Source: Caulobacter henricii (lineage in GTDB: Bacteria > Pseudomonadota > Alphaproteobacteria > Caulobacterales > Caulobacteraceae). Taken from it: a DNA stretch of 64,000 nucleotides. Below the pieces are notes generated by a model that saw only the letters and a list, made by a program, of their open reading frames with translations, had not been told where the DNA came from and did no database searches. Shown here piece after piece: positions 1-7,720 of the stretch. Numbering within the stretch: position 1 is the first letter of the stretch; every line of letters starts with the position of its first letter. Location: positions 700,501 to 764,500 of the forward strand of contig NZ_CP013002.1 of assembly GCF_001414055.1 (NCBI RefSeq), in the 5' to 3' direction. Position numbers and translations under genes: made by a program.

Positions 1-65
1 GCGGCAGCATCAAGACCAGCTTCGACAAGACCTCGACTGCCGTTGCATCGACGCAGGGCAGCTAG
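1..65 (+). CDS. C-terminal tail of an unidentified protein (cut by window start)
   Basis: From base 3 one frame stays open and reads a Ser/Thr-rich tail (about GSIKTSFDKTSTAVASTQGS) up to a TAG at 63-65. Codons are GC-rich at the third position, like the resident genes and unlike the AT-rich glycosyltransferase gene that follows. Too little is present to assign a family. It could also be a chance open frame. Confidence 0.4.
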   Translation, partial: GSIKTSFDKTSTAVASTQGS

Positions 66-176
66 GACTGAGGTGCTACGCACCACGACGCGAGCTGGCG
101 CATTCGACGACTAGACTCTCCCCAAGCCGTTGGCGATACAGTGGGCCCACTTGCTGTCGTGCGGGACCGAGTTGGA

Positions 177-1112
177 ATGTATAACGTCGTCTATTGTTTT
201 GATAAGAATTACCAACAGCATTTTGCCGCTTCTTTGCAGTCTTTGGTGAAAAATTTCTCCAAAGATCCCGCTTTGCTATGTGTTCACATCGTGACCGATA
301 TCGCTAGTGATGAACTTACTAAGTTTATAGGTGATTTTTCCGATAGACATAAAATTGACGCGCGAATTCATCAATTGAATTCGGCGCAAATGAGTTTCAT
401 CGAAAAAGTACCGGCTAAGTTTAGAAAGCTAAAAGGATATCTTAATATATCGGCCTATTTCCGTTTGCTCATACCCTTGTTGTTGGGGGAGGATGTGGAA
501 AGGGCGGTTTATGTCGAATCTGATACAATTTTAGTTTCTGACATTTCAGAATTGTATTCGATTGATCTGGGCGGTAAGGCGATCGGCGCGGTGCTTGATG
601 TTAACAATAATGAGGCGTCAAAGCAGCATGGCTTGAATGCGTATTATAATTCTGGCCTCTTGGTCATGTGTATTCGTGAACTGCGCATGAAAGATTTTTC
701 CAATAGAACCATGGATTACATTTCAAGTGCAAGCTCTCAAATAATGATGGCCGATCAGTGCGCAATCAATATTGTAATGAAAAATGATATTTGTTCTATT
801 CCAGAAAAATGGAATCGATACGTTTCCAATAGTAAGTTCTCAATTGCGCATGCGGAAGATAGAATTAATGGGGCTGCTCTTATTCATTTTATCACTGAAA
901 ATAAGCCCTGGCATGACTGGTTTGCTAACGATTTAGGTGAACTGTATTGGGATAATTTGCGAGCTTCGCAATGGCCAAATCCCGTTTCAAATAAGCCTGT
1001 GACGGTTAATGAGCATATTTTGATGGCGCGAAAGCTGAAAAAACAGGAAAAATATATTGAATCGATCTCAATGTACGAGACTATAGTTACGCATTTGATG
1101 AAAAAAAAGTAA
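177..1112 (+). CDS. GT8-family glycosyltransferase, paralogue 1 (AT-rich, variant DxD)
   Basis: A 311-residue glycosyltransferase of family GT8 (LgtC/glycogenin-like), expected to move a hexose from a nucleotide sugar to a surface glycan or protein. The start is set at the ATG at 177, where MYNVVYCFD aligns with the starts of the two paralogues downstream; a GTG at 141 in the same frame would add 12 unaligned residues. The DADQ-type motif ADQCAINIV and the C-terminal HFIT..KPWHDW block are present. The metal-binding DxD motif, DSDT in the paralogues, is ESDT here (E114, codon 516-518). Residues about 275-311 form a helical, TPR-like tail shared by all three copies. The gene is strongly AT-rich for this window: line 601-660 has 24 G+C of 60. 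This suggests recent transfer, and activity may be altered by the D-to-E change. Confidence 0.85.
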   Translation: MYNVVYCFDKNYQQHFAASLQSLVKNFSKDPALLCVHIVTDIASDELTKFIGDFSDRHKIDARIHQLNSAQMSFIEKVPAKFRKLKGYLNISAYFRLLIPLLLGEDVERAVYVESDTILVSDISELYSIDLGGKAIGAVLDVNNNEASKQHGLNAYYNSGLLVMCIRELRMKDFSNRTMDYISSASSQIMMADQCAINIVMKNDICSIPEKWNRYVSNSKFSIAHAEDRINGAALIHFITENKPWHDWFANDLGELYWDNLRASQWPNPVSNKPVTVNEHILMARKLKKQEKYIESISMYETIVTHLMKKK

Positions 1113-1142
1113 TGGGCTGTCGTTGGTAATTAAACGGCGAAA

Positions 1143-1240
1143 CTAACGCTCTGCCCTATCTCCGGCAAGCTGTTCCTCAAAGCCGAGAGCATCCGCCAGG
1201 TTCATCTCGACCGCCCCGGACGATGCCATGGCGCTCACGC
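1143..1240 (-). pseudogene. Decayed 3' end of a BioC-like methyltransferase gene
   Basis: Read on the minus strand, this stretch encodes ...GAVEMNLADALGFEEQLAGD.. and ends at TAG (1143-1145). It matches the C-terminus of the intact methyltransferase encoded at 3328-4242 (GSAKMRLADALGVQEQSAGD..). By my alignment 37 of 51 bases agree between 1170-1220 and 3355-3405. An in-frame TGA lies just upstream on the coding strand, so only the tail is left. It sits behind glycosyltransferase 1 in the same convergent arrangement that the intact gene has behind glycosyltransferase 3. The likely origin is duplication, or recombination anchored in this 3' end; which one is inference. Confidence 0.7.
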
Positions 1241-1271
1241 TGTCTCATGTTCTTCTGCATTGGTGAGTAAG

Positions 1272-2228
1272 ATGCCTCACGTCGTTTACTGTTTTGACGC
1301 GAACTACCAGCAGCATTTTGCGGCCTCTATATCATCTCTGGTCGATCACTATGGCGATGATCCGGCGTCACTCACCGTGCATGTCATAACGGACTCTCAG
1401 GATCCGACCCTCGATGCTTTCGCTGAGGATTTTTCCACACGAAAAGGCGTCAATGTAAGAATTAATCGCATCTCAGACGATCAAATCTCGTTTTTGGAGC
1501 TCGTTCCGAGAAAGTACAGAGATGTAAAAGACTATATAAACATATCAACATATTTCAGAATTTTAATACCTCAGATCATTTCTGGGGATATTGATAAGGT
1601 TGTATATATAGATTCAGACACCGTTATTTTGAGTGATTTGTCGGAATTATTCTCGCATCAGATGAATGGCAAATCGATTGGCGCTGTCCTCGACATCGAT
1701 GATAAAATTAATGCGACGCGCCACGGGTTGAGTCATTATTTCAATGCTGGCGTGCTGTTGATGGACCTTTCGGCTTTGAGGTCCAAGAAATTCACTCAGA
1801 AATGCATTGAATATATGTCTTCTGAAGATTGCGATGCTATCTTGGGGGATCAGTGCGCCATCAATATTGTCATGCAAGGCGACATTAAACCCCTGCCACG
1901 GCGATGGAATCGCTACGTTACAAACTTCGACGACTCGATTTCCCGCGCCAGGGACGTCCTCGCGGATGCGGCGATCATCCATTTCATCACCGGCCAGAAG
2001 CCGTGGCACGCCTGGTACGAGAATGAACTCGGCGAACACTACTGGAGCAGCCTCAGGGCCTCGCAGTGGCCCAATCCCGTCCTTAAAACGCCGCGGTCAT
2101 TCGGCGAGCACCACAGGATGGCGCGAAAACTGACGAACCAGGGCCAGTATCCGGATGCTGTCTCAATCTATGAGACCCTGGTGGGGCATCTGATGAAAAA
2201 GGCCGGTGATCTCCCGCCATCCGCCTGA
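1272..2228 (+). CDS. GT8-family glycosyltransferase, paralogue 2 (compositional mosaic)
   Basis: A 318-residue GT8 glycosyltransferase closely related to its two neighbours. The ATG at 1272 is chosen because MPHVVYCFDANYQQHF aligns with the paralogue starts; TTG 1260 and GTG 1263 are in frame upstream. It has an intact DSDT metal-binding motif (D114-S115-D116), GDQCAINIV, and HFITGQKPWHAWY near the C-terminus, followed by the shared TPR-like tail (EHHRMARKLTNQGQYPDAVSIYE). Base composition changes within the gene: line 1561-1620 has 18 G+C of 60 and line 1981-2040 has 34 of 60. That suggests a recombinant between AT-rich and GC-rich copies. It is probably the catalytically safest of the three. 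Confidence 0.88.
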   Translation: MPHVVYCFDANYQQHFAASISSLVDHYGDDPASLTVHVITDSQDPTLDAFAEDFSTRKGVNVRINRISDDQISFLELVPRKYRDVKDYINISTYFRILIPQIISGDIDKVVYIDSDTVILSDLSELFSHQMNGKSIGAVLDIDDKINATRHGLSHYFNAGVLLMDLSALRSKKFTQKCIEYMSSEDCDAILGDQCAINIVMQGDIKPLPRRWNRYVTNFDDSISRARDVLADAAIIHFITGQKPWHAWYENELGEHYWSSLRASQWPNPVLKTPRSFGEHHRMARKLTNQGQYPDAVSIYETLVGHLMKKAGDLPPSA

Positions 2229-2361
2229 ACGGCGACCGCTACCCATGGGGATGGCTCAGTAGCAGGGCATCCAGCCGGACGGCGCGCTTTTCGCTGTGGC
2301 GGCCTTTTCACGCCGGCTGGAAAATGCTCTTGCCTGTGCGAACGGATCTCTGAGGCCTGCC

Positions 2362-3318
2362 ATGCACCATGTCGCCTATTGTTTCGATGCGAACTATCAG
2401 CAGCATTTTGCGGCCTCCCTTTCGTCACTTGTCACGACTTACGGTGGAAAATCATCAGAACTGAAGGTCCATGTCGTTACTGATGTCGCCAATGACAAGC
2501 TCGAACAGTTTCTAAGAGATTTTTCAGCGCGAACCGGCATTGCCTATGAGATTCACTATCTGACGATTGAACATCGGTCCCTGCTGGCGAAAATTCCCGC
2601 CAAGTTCCTGAACTCGAAAGGCTACCTGAACCTTGCGGCCTATTTCAGGATCATGTTGCCGATCCTGGTCGGGGATGAGGTTCATAAAATCCTTTATCTC
2701 GACTCCGACACCATCGTCATGTCTGACGTGTCAGAGCTTTTTGACCTCGATCTGGGTGGCCTGGCCCTTGGCGCGGTGCTTGATGTCGACAACGAGGCCA
2801 TGTGCCGAGACCATGGCTACAAGGCGTATTTCAACTCGGGCGTCATGATCCTGGATCTGGCCCTTTGGCGTGCACAAGACCTGGCGAAGAAATGTCTCGA
2901 CCATGTCTGGGACGAAAACAGCAATCTCCTGATGGCTGATCAGTGCGCCATCAACCGAGTCCTGTCGGATAACATCTTCATTGTTGACGCTAGGTGGAAT
3001 CGGTTTGTTTCGAACACGCCTTTTTCCCAAAGTCAGTCTGACGAAGTCATTCAGAATGCGGCCGTGATTCACTTCATTACGTCGCAAAAGCCCTGGTTCG
3101 CCTGGTACGAAAACAAGGTCGGCGATCTCTATTTGAGCAGTTTGCGGGCTTCGCAATGGCCAAGCCCGGTTTCCAGGATGCCCAAGACGGTCAATGAGCA
3201 CCTCTGGACGGCCCGCAAGCTGAACAAGCAAGGCAAGCACAAGGAAGCCATCTCGTTTTACGAGATTCTGGTTGGGCATTTGCTCAAGAAGGTCGACGGG
3301 CCGGCAAGCGGTGCCTGA
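2362..3318 (+). CDS. GT8-family glycosyltransferase, paralogue 3 (host-like composition)
   Basis: A 318-residue GT8 glycosyltransferase. The ATG at 2362 gives MHHVAYCFDANYQQHF, matching the paralogues; the frame is open further upstream but that extension does not align. The DSDT motif (D114-S115-D116), ADQCAINRV and HFITSQKPWFAWY are present; the residue after KPW is Phe where copies 1 and 2 have His. The C-terminal tail RKLNKQGKHKEAISFYEIL looks like a single TPR-type hairpin. Codon use is GC-rich (line 2761-2820 has 38 G+C of 60), like the host. It is convergent with the methyltransferase gene, ending 9 bp from its stop. Donor and acceptor cannot be told from sequence. Confidence 0.9.
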   Translation: MHHVAYCFDANYQQHFAASLSSLVTTYGGKSSELKVHVVTDVANDKLEQFLRDFSARTGIAYEIHYLTIEHRSLLAKIPAKFLNSKGYLNLAAYFRIMLPILVGDEVHKILYLDSDTIVMSDVSELFDLDLGGLALGAVLDVDNEAMCRDHGYKAYFNSGVMILDLALWRAQDLAKKCLDHVWDENSNLLMADQCAINRVLSDNIFIVDARWNRFVSNTPFSQSQSDEVIQNAAVIHFITSQKPWFAWYENKVGDLYLSSLRASQWPSPVSRMPKTVNEHLWTARKLNKQGKHKEAISFYEILVGHLLKKVDGPASGA

Positions 3319-3327
3319 CTGCCCCGG

Positions 3328-4242
3328 TCAGCCGCCGGCGGCATCCCCCGCAGACTGTTCCTGAACACCGAGGGCGTCGGCCAGACGCATCTTGGCCGAG
3401 CCGGGGCGCAAGGGCTTTTGCTGGCTTTCGTGCGGTGCCCAGCCGGTCACGGCAACGATCTCGAAGGTTGCCGGGATGCGGCCGTCGGCCTCGGCGAAGC
3501 GTTCGACATAGATTTCCATGGCCCGGGTGAGCACCCGTCGGGTCAGGGGCTTGCGCGACCGGTCGAGCAATACGCTGGTCTCGCCCATCCGCCTCAGGTC
3601 ACGCAGCAGTTCGATAGGGTGGCCATAGCGGACCTTGACCCGGTCCACGTCCGCCACCGGCAGGGCAAACCCGGCCCGCTGCAGCAGGCCCGCCGCGTTA
3701 ATGGCGTCGGCGAAGGGCGAAACGCGGAAGGAGGCGCCGCCGCTGACCTCGTCTTCGGCCTGCAAAAGCGCCTGGCGAAGTTCGGTCAGGGTGGCCCCGC
3801 CGAACAGGGCCCCGATGAACAGGCCGTCGGGCCGCAGGGCGCGGCGGATCTGGATCAGGGCTCCGACTAGGTCATTGGTCCAATGCAGGGACAGGGTCGA
3901 GACGGCCAGGTCCAGCGTCGCGTCGCCGAACGGCAGGCGTTCCTCGTCGGCCACAGCAATTAGTCCATCACCGGCCCCCAGCATGCGAGCCGACAGGTCG
4001 GTCTGGAGCAGCACGTCGATATTGGCGGCGGCGTCGCTGGCGGCCAGGGCCTGCGAGAAAGCGCCGTTTCGCGCTCCGAGATCGACGGCGACCGGAAAGC
4101 GTCGCAGGATCGTCTCCAGCCGCATGACCACATCCTCGGCCGCGCGGCGCTTGAGGAAGTCAGCGTCTCCGTAGTCTGCGGCGGCGCGATCGAGGCGGGC
4201 CCTGAGCAGGGCGCGGTCAAAGAGGAGGGGTGGGGTGGTCAT
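3328..4242 (-). CDS. BioC/NDUFAF5-like SAM-dependent methyltransferase
   Basis: A 304-residue class I methyltransferase. The SAM-binding motif AVDLGARNGAFSQAL lies near residue 52 and the post-motif LAVSTLSLHWTNDLVGAL is typical of the BioC-related family. The N-terminal LFDRALLRARLDRAA and the C-terminal tail PGSAKMRLADALG are characteristic of alphaproteobacterial relatives of the mitochondrial complex I assembly factor NDUFAF5. It may therefore be a protein hydroxylase/methyltransferase of that type rather than the biotin enzyme BioC; no biotin genes are nearby. It is divergent from comF and the two ATG codons overlap by two bases (4240-4242 and 4241-4243), so both promoters must lie inside the opposing genes or use a shared compact region. 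Confidence 0.85.
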   Translation of the reverse strand: MTTPPLLFDRALLRARLDRAAADYGDADFLKRRAAEDVVMRLETILRRFPVAVDLGARNGAFSQALAASDAAANIDVLLQTDLSARMLGAGDGLIAVADEERLPFGDATLDLAVSTLSLHWTNDLVGALIQIRRALRPDGLFIGALFGGATLTELRQALLQAEDEVSGGASFRVSPFADAINAAGLLQRAGFALPVADVDRVKVRYGHPIELLRDLRRMGETSVLLDRSRKPLTRRVLTRAMEIYVERFAEADGRIPATFEIVAVTGWAPHESQQKPLRPGSAKMRLADALGVQEQSAGDAAGG

Positions 4243-5023
4243 GCCGGCGGACCATGGCGATTTCGGATGGAAATGGAAAGCCGGGCCTCATCTGGCCGGT
4301 CTGGCCAGAGGGCTGCTCGACATAGCCCTGCCGCCGCGGACCTTTGACGGCGTCCCGGCCCAGACCCGCGGCCTGTCGGCCGAGCGCTGGGCGCGCATCA
4401 CCTTTCTGGATGACCCGGTCTGTGACGGCTGTGGCCTGGCCATGCCCTTCGACAGTGGCGGGCCCCAGCACTGCCCGGCCTGTCAGGCCCGCCCGCGCGC
4501 CTTTTCCCGGGCCCGGGCCGCCTGCGTCTATGACGAGCAGTCCCGCGATCTGATCCTGCAACTCAAACATGCCGATCGCAGCGACCTGGCCGGGCTGATG
4601 GCCCTGTGGCTGTCGCGGGCGGCGACGCCGCTGCTGGACCAGGCCGATGCCCTGGCCCCTGTGCCCATGCATCCGGGCCGCCTGTTGAGTCGACGCTACA
4701 ACCAGGCGGCCGAGATCGCCCGGCCCCTGGCCCGGCTCAGTGGCCTGACCTATCTGGCCGATGCCCTGGTCCGCCGTCGCGACACCGACAGCCAGGGTGG
4801 CAAGTCGGCCTCCGGCCGTCGGCGCAATGTCGCGGCCGCCTTTGTTGTCCCCGAGTCGCGGCGACACCGGGTGATCGGGCGCAGGATCGTGCTGGTCGAT
4901 GATGTTCTGACCACGGGTGCCACAGCCGAAGGCTGCGCCCGGGCTCTGAAAGCGGCCGGGGCGGCGGAAGTGACCCTGGCGGTCGTGGCGCGCGTTACAG
5001 AAATGCAAGCGCGTCCTATATGA
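4241..5023 (+). CDS. comF: ComF family phosphoribosyltransferase-like protein
   Basis: A 260-residue ComF-type protein. It has an N-terminal four-cysteine zinc knuckle (VCDGCG followed by HCPAC, about residues 65-90) and a C-terminal PRPP-binding motif IVLVDDVLTTGAT. Family members support uptake or processing of transforming DNA in some bacteria; in alphaproteobacteria the role is usually unproven. The ATG at 4241 is preferred; GTG 4235 would add two residues. It is followed 28 bp later by the glutaredoxin gene, which with the amidase and DUF1178 genes looks like one transcription unit. Confidence 0.88.
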   Translation: MPADHGDFGWKWKAGPHLAGLARGLLDIALPPRTFDGVPAQTRGLSAERWARITFLDDPVCDGCGLAMPFDSGGPQHCPACQARPRAFSRARAACVYDEQSRDLILQLKHADRSDLAGLMALWLSRAATPLLDQADALAPVPMHPGRLLSRRYNQAAEIARPLARLSGLTYLADALVRRRDTDSQGGKSASGRRRNVAAAFVVPESRRHRVIGRRIVLVDDVLTTGATAEGCARALKAAGAAEVTLAVVARVTEMQARPI

Positions 5024-5051
5024 GATCCATCAGGAGAGAGTCGTCACCCCC

Positions 5052-5306
5052 ATGGCCAAGGTCACCATCTATACCCGCCCGTTCTGTGGCTACTGCGCCC
5101 GCGCCCTGAAGCTGCTCGGCGAGAAGAGCGTTGATTTCACCGAGATCGAAGCCGGCATGGACCCGAAGCTTCGACAGGAAATGATGGAGCGGTCAGGGCG
5201 CAGCACCTTTCCGCAGATCTTCGTGGGCGACCAGCACATTGGCGGCTGTGACGACATGATGGCCCTCGAGCGCGACGGCAAGCTGGACGCCCTGCTGACC
5301 GCATGA
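5052..5306 (+). CDS. grxC: Glutaredoxin (GrxC type)
   Basis: An 84-residue dithiol glutaredoxin with the CGYC active site (C12, C15), the glutathione-binding cis-Pro segment STFPQIFVG and the GGCDDMMAL motif. It reduces protein and small-molecule disulfides with glutathione in the cytoplasm. Its last bases overlap the start of the amidase gene by 4 bp (ATGA), so the two are translationally coupled. Length is normal for the family. Confidence 0.95.
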   Translation: MAKVTIYTRPFCGYCARALKLLGEKSVDFTEIEAGMDPKLRQEMMERSGRSTFPQIFVGDQHIGGCDDMMALERDGKLDALLTA

Positions 5307-6136
5307 CCTCTTCGTCGTCCCTCAGGGTCGGCCTGGTCCAGACCCGAACCCCTGCCACCCACGCGGCGGCCTTGGCCCATGTCGCCCCGCTGGTGCGTGA
5401 GGCTGCCGCCCAGGGTGCCCGGTTCATCCTGACGCCCGAAGGGACCAATGTCCTGCAGAAGGACCGCGCCCGCCTGCTGCCGGCCCTGCAAAGCCTGGAG
5501 GACGACGTCGTCGTGCTCGGCCTTCGCGACCTGGCCGCCGAACTGGGTGTCTGGATCGATATCGGCTCGGCCCTGGTGCTGCGCGAGGACGGCAGGGCCG
5601 CCAATCGCCAGGCGGTGATCGATCCGACCGGGGCGATCGTGGCGACCTATGACAAGCTGCACATGTTCGATGTCGATCTCCCGACCGGTGAGACGGCGCG
5701 GGAATCGGCAACCTATGAGCCCGGCGACCGGGCCGTGACCGTCGAGACCCCGCTGGGCGTTTTCGGCCTGACGATCTGCTACGACATGCGCTTTCCGGCC
5801 CTGCACCGGGCCCTCGCCCTGAAGGGCGCGACGATCCTGACCATCCCGGCCGCCTTCACCCGTCCGACGGGAGAGGCCCATTGGGAGATCCTGCTGCGGG
5901 CCCGGGCCATCGAGACCGGCTCCTTCGTGCTGGCCGCCGCCCAAGGCGGGTTCCACGAGGACGGACGCGGCACCTGGGGGCGCACCCTCGCCATCGGGCC
6001 CTGGGGCGAGGTCATCGGCCTGCTTGACCATGACGAGCCCGGCGTGCTTGTGGCCGACCTCGACCTGGACGCCGCTCCCAAGGCGCGCGCGGCCATTCCC
6101 GCCCTCAAGAACGCCCGCGCCTTTACCGGGCCCTGA
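5303..6136 (+). CDS. Carbon-nitrogen hydrolase, Nit1-like (deaminated-glutathione amidase type)
   Basis: A 277-residue nitrilase-superfamily enzyme. The Glu-Lys-Cys triad is visible as E46 (LTPEGTN), K118 (TYDKLHMFD) and C159 (LTICYDMRFP). The MFDVDLP segment and overall length fit the Nit1/YbeM branch, which hydrolyses the amide of deaminated glutathione, a side product of transaminases. Coupling to grxC by a 4-bp overlap fits a role in glutathione metabolism. Substrate is inferred from family and neighbourhood. Confidence 0.9.
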   Translation: MTSSSSLRVGLVQTRTPATHAAALAHVAPLVREAAAQGARFILTPEGTNVLQKDRARLLPALQSLEDDVVVLGLRDLAAELGVWIDIGSALVLREDGRAANRQAVIDPTGAIVATYDKLHMFDVDLPTGETARESATYEPGDRAVTVETPLGVFGLTICYDMRFPALHRALALKGATILTIPAAFTRPTGEAHWEILLRARAIETGSFVLAAAQGGFHEDGRGTWGRTLAIGPWGEVIGLLDHDEPGVLVADLDLDAAPKARAAIPALKNARAFTGP

Positions 6137-6155
6137 CCGTCCCCATCTTCAGATC

Positions 6156-6590
6156 ATGATCAAGTACGCCCTCCAGTGCGATGCCGCCCATGCGTTCGAG
6201 GGCTGGTTCGGCTCGTCGTCAGACTATGACGACCAGAGCGCGCGCGGTCTGGTCGCGTGCCCAATCTGCGGGTCCAGCGGTGTGACCAAACAGATCATGT
6301 CGCCCGCCATTGCCGGCACCAAGGCCCAGAAGGCCGTGCCGTCCGTGGATCCGAAGATGCGCGAGATGATGATGACGGCCATGGGCGAGGTCCGCCGACA
6401 CGTCGAGGACAACTTCGACAATGTCGGCGACGCCTTCGCCAAGGAGGCCCGCGACATCCACGAGGGCAAGTCCGAGGAACGCGGCATCTATGGCCAGGCC
6501 ACGCCGGCCGAGGCCAAGGCCCTGATCGAAGACGGCATCAAGGTCGCGCCCCTGCCGCCGGCGGTGCCCAAGAAGACGGACGTGAACTGA
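6156..6590 (+). CDS. DUF1178 family protein
   Basis: A 144-residue DUF1178 protein. The N-terminal MIKYALQCDAAHAFEGWFGSS and the CPICGS motif near residue 33 are diagnostic, and the segment IYGQATPAEAKALIEDGI is conserved in the family. The function is unknown. C8 and the CxxC pair suggest a metal or redox site. The ATG at 6156 is chosen over in-frame upstream codons because the family starts there. It is commonly found next to the Nit-type amidase and glutaredoxin in alphaproteobacteria, as here, 19 bp after the amidase. Confidence 0.9.
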   Translation: MIKYALQCDAAHAFEGWFGSSSDYDDQSARGLVACPICGSSGVTKQIMSPAIAGTKAQKAVPSVDPKMREMMMTAMGEVRRHVEDNFDNVGDAFAKEARDIHEGKSEERGIYGQATPAEAKALIEDGIKVAPLPPAVPKKTDVN

Positions 6591-6661
6591 GAACCTGCCT
6601 CGGGCTCAGCGCTCGGCAGGGTCGGTGTGAGGGGGCGGCCTGTTGGCGGCCTGGCCCTCGC

Positions 6662-7546
6662 CTAGATGGCGTTGATCGGCAGCTTCAGGAACACGCGCCC
6701 ACTTGCCGAGGCCGGGGGCAGGGCGCCAGCGCGAATATTGACCTGCAGGGCCGGCAGAATCAGAGTGGGGGCCGGCAGAGTGGCGTCACGGGCCTTCCGC
6801 ATGGTGACGAAGTCGGCCTCTTTCACCCCGTCATGCACGTGGACATTGGCAGCGCGCTGTTCGCCAACAGTCGTTTCCCAGGCGAAGGCTTGCCGCCCGG
6901 CCGGGAGATAGTCGTGGCCGACGAAAATGCGGGTCTGCGGTGGCAGGGCCAGGATCTTGTGGATCGAGCGATAGAGGGTCGCCGCGTCGCCTCCCGGAAA
7001 GTCGGCCCTCGCCGTGCCGTAGTCCGGCATGAACAGTGTGTCGCCGACAAAGGCGCAATCCTCGATCAGGTAACTCACGCAGGCGGGGGTGTGACCAGGC
7101 GTTTGCATGATCCTGATCACGCGATGGCCCAGGGCGATCTGGTCGCCTTCCGCCACCAAGAGATCGAAATCCCCGCCGTCAGGCGCGATGTCCTCGGCCT
7201 CGAACAGGTTGCCAAAGCCCTTCTGGACCTCCGTGATTTGCCGACCAATCGCAATCTGGGCCCCGGTGAGCTTTCGGAGATGATGCGCCGCCGACAGGTG
7301 GTCGGCATGGGCGTGTGTTTCCAGGATCCAGGTCAGGGTGAGCGCCTCAGCGGCGATGGCCGCGAGCACGCGATCGGCGGAGGTCGTCGACAGCCGCGCC
7401 GACCTGGGATCGAAGTCCAGGACGGGATCGATGATCGCCGCCGCGCCTGTGTCAGGGTCGGCCAGCAGATAGGTCACGGTGCTGGTGGCTTCATCGAAGA
7501 AGGCTTGCACCGAGAGCGGCGACGGCGTGTGCGGGGCTTGGATCAT
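6662..7546 (-). CDS. MBL-fold hydrolase, persulfide-dioxygenase-like (Blh/ETHE1 group)
   Basis: A 294-residue metallo-beta-lactamase-fold enzyme. The metal motif THAHADH (H78, H80, D82, H83), the PGHTPACVSYL segment and FVGHDY place it with glyoxalase II/ETHE1-like proteins, specifically the Blh group that oxidises glutathione persulfide. A TauE/SafE-type exporter is encoded divergently. The same pairing in bigR-type operons handles sulfide and sulfite. No BigR-like ArsR repressor is encoded here. The sulfur role is inferred from family and pairing. Confidence 0.85.
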   Translation of the reverse strand: MIQAPHTPSPLSVQAFFDEATSTVTYLLADPDTGAAAIIDPVLDFDPRSARLSTTSADRVLAAIAAEALTLTWILETHAHADHLSAAHHLRKLTGAQIAIGRQITEVQKGFGNLFEAEDIAPDGGDFDLLVAEGDQIALGHRVIRIMQTPGHTPACVSYLIEDCAFVGDTLFMPDYGTARADFPGGDAATLYRSIHKILALPPQTRIFVGHDYLPAGRQAFAWETTVGEQRAANVHVHDGVKEADFVTMRKARDATLPAPTLILPALQVNIRAGALPPASASGRVFLKLPINAI

Positions 7547-7550
7547 GGCT

Positions 7551-7589
7551 ATATATTAGACTTTGTTATATTAGTATCAACTGATATAT
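7551..7589. promoter_or_regulatory. AT-rich repeat element between MBL hydrolase and TauE/SafE genes
   Basis: A strongly AT-rich patch in a GC-rich region, directly upstream of the MBL hydrolase start. The arms ATATATTAG (7551-7559) and CTGATATAT (7581-7589) form an imperfect inverted repeat with 8 of 9 pairs. TATATTAG is also directly repeated at 7552-7559 and 7567-7574. It could bind an ArsR-type persulfide sensor such as BigR, or simply supply -10 elements. Confidence 0.5.
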
Positions 7590-7720
7590 GGGTTCGTTGT
7601 TCGAGCCGGGTCCTGCCGGCCTCACCCCGCTTATGGTCAGTGCGGCAGGCATCCATGGGAGGGCGCGGCTCCTGGCGATCTTGCCCTTGAACCAGACGGA
7701 AAAGCGATAGGCACCAGAGG

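Noticed and set aside
5090..6031. Long antisense open frame of 313 codons
   Set aside because: It lies opposite the glutaredoxin and amidase genes. Such long antisense frames are expected in GC-rich DNA, and the product is low-complexity Gly/Arg/Asp sequence.
6257..7690. 477-codon plus-strand frame crossing DUF1178 and the MBL hydrolase
   Set aside because: It runs out of frame through one supported gene and antisense through another. It has no motif.
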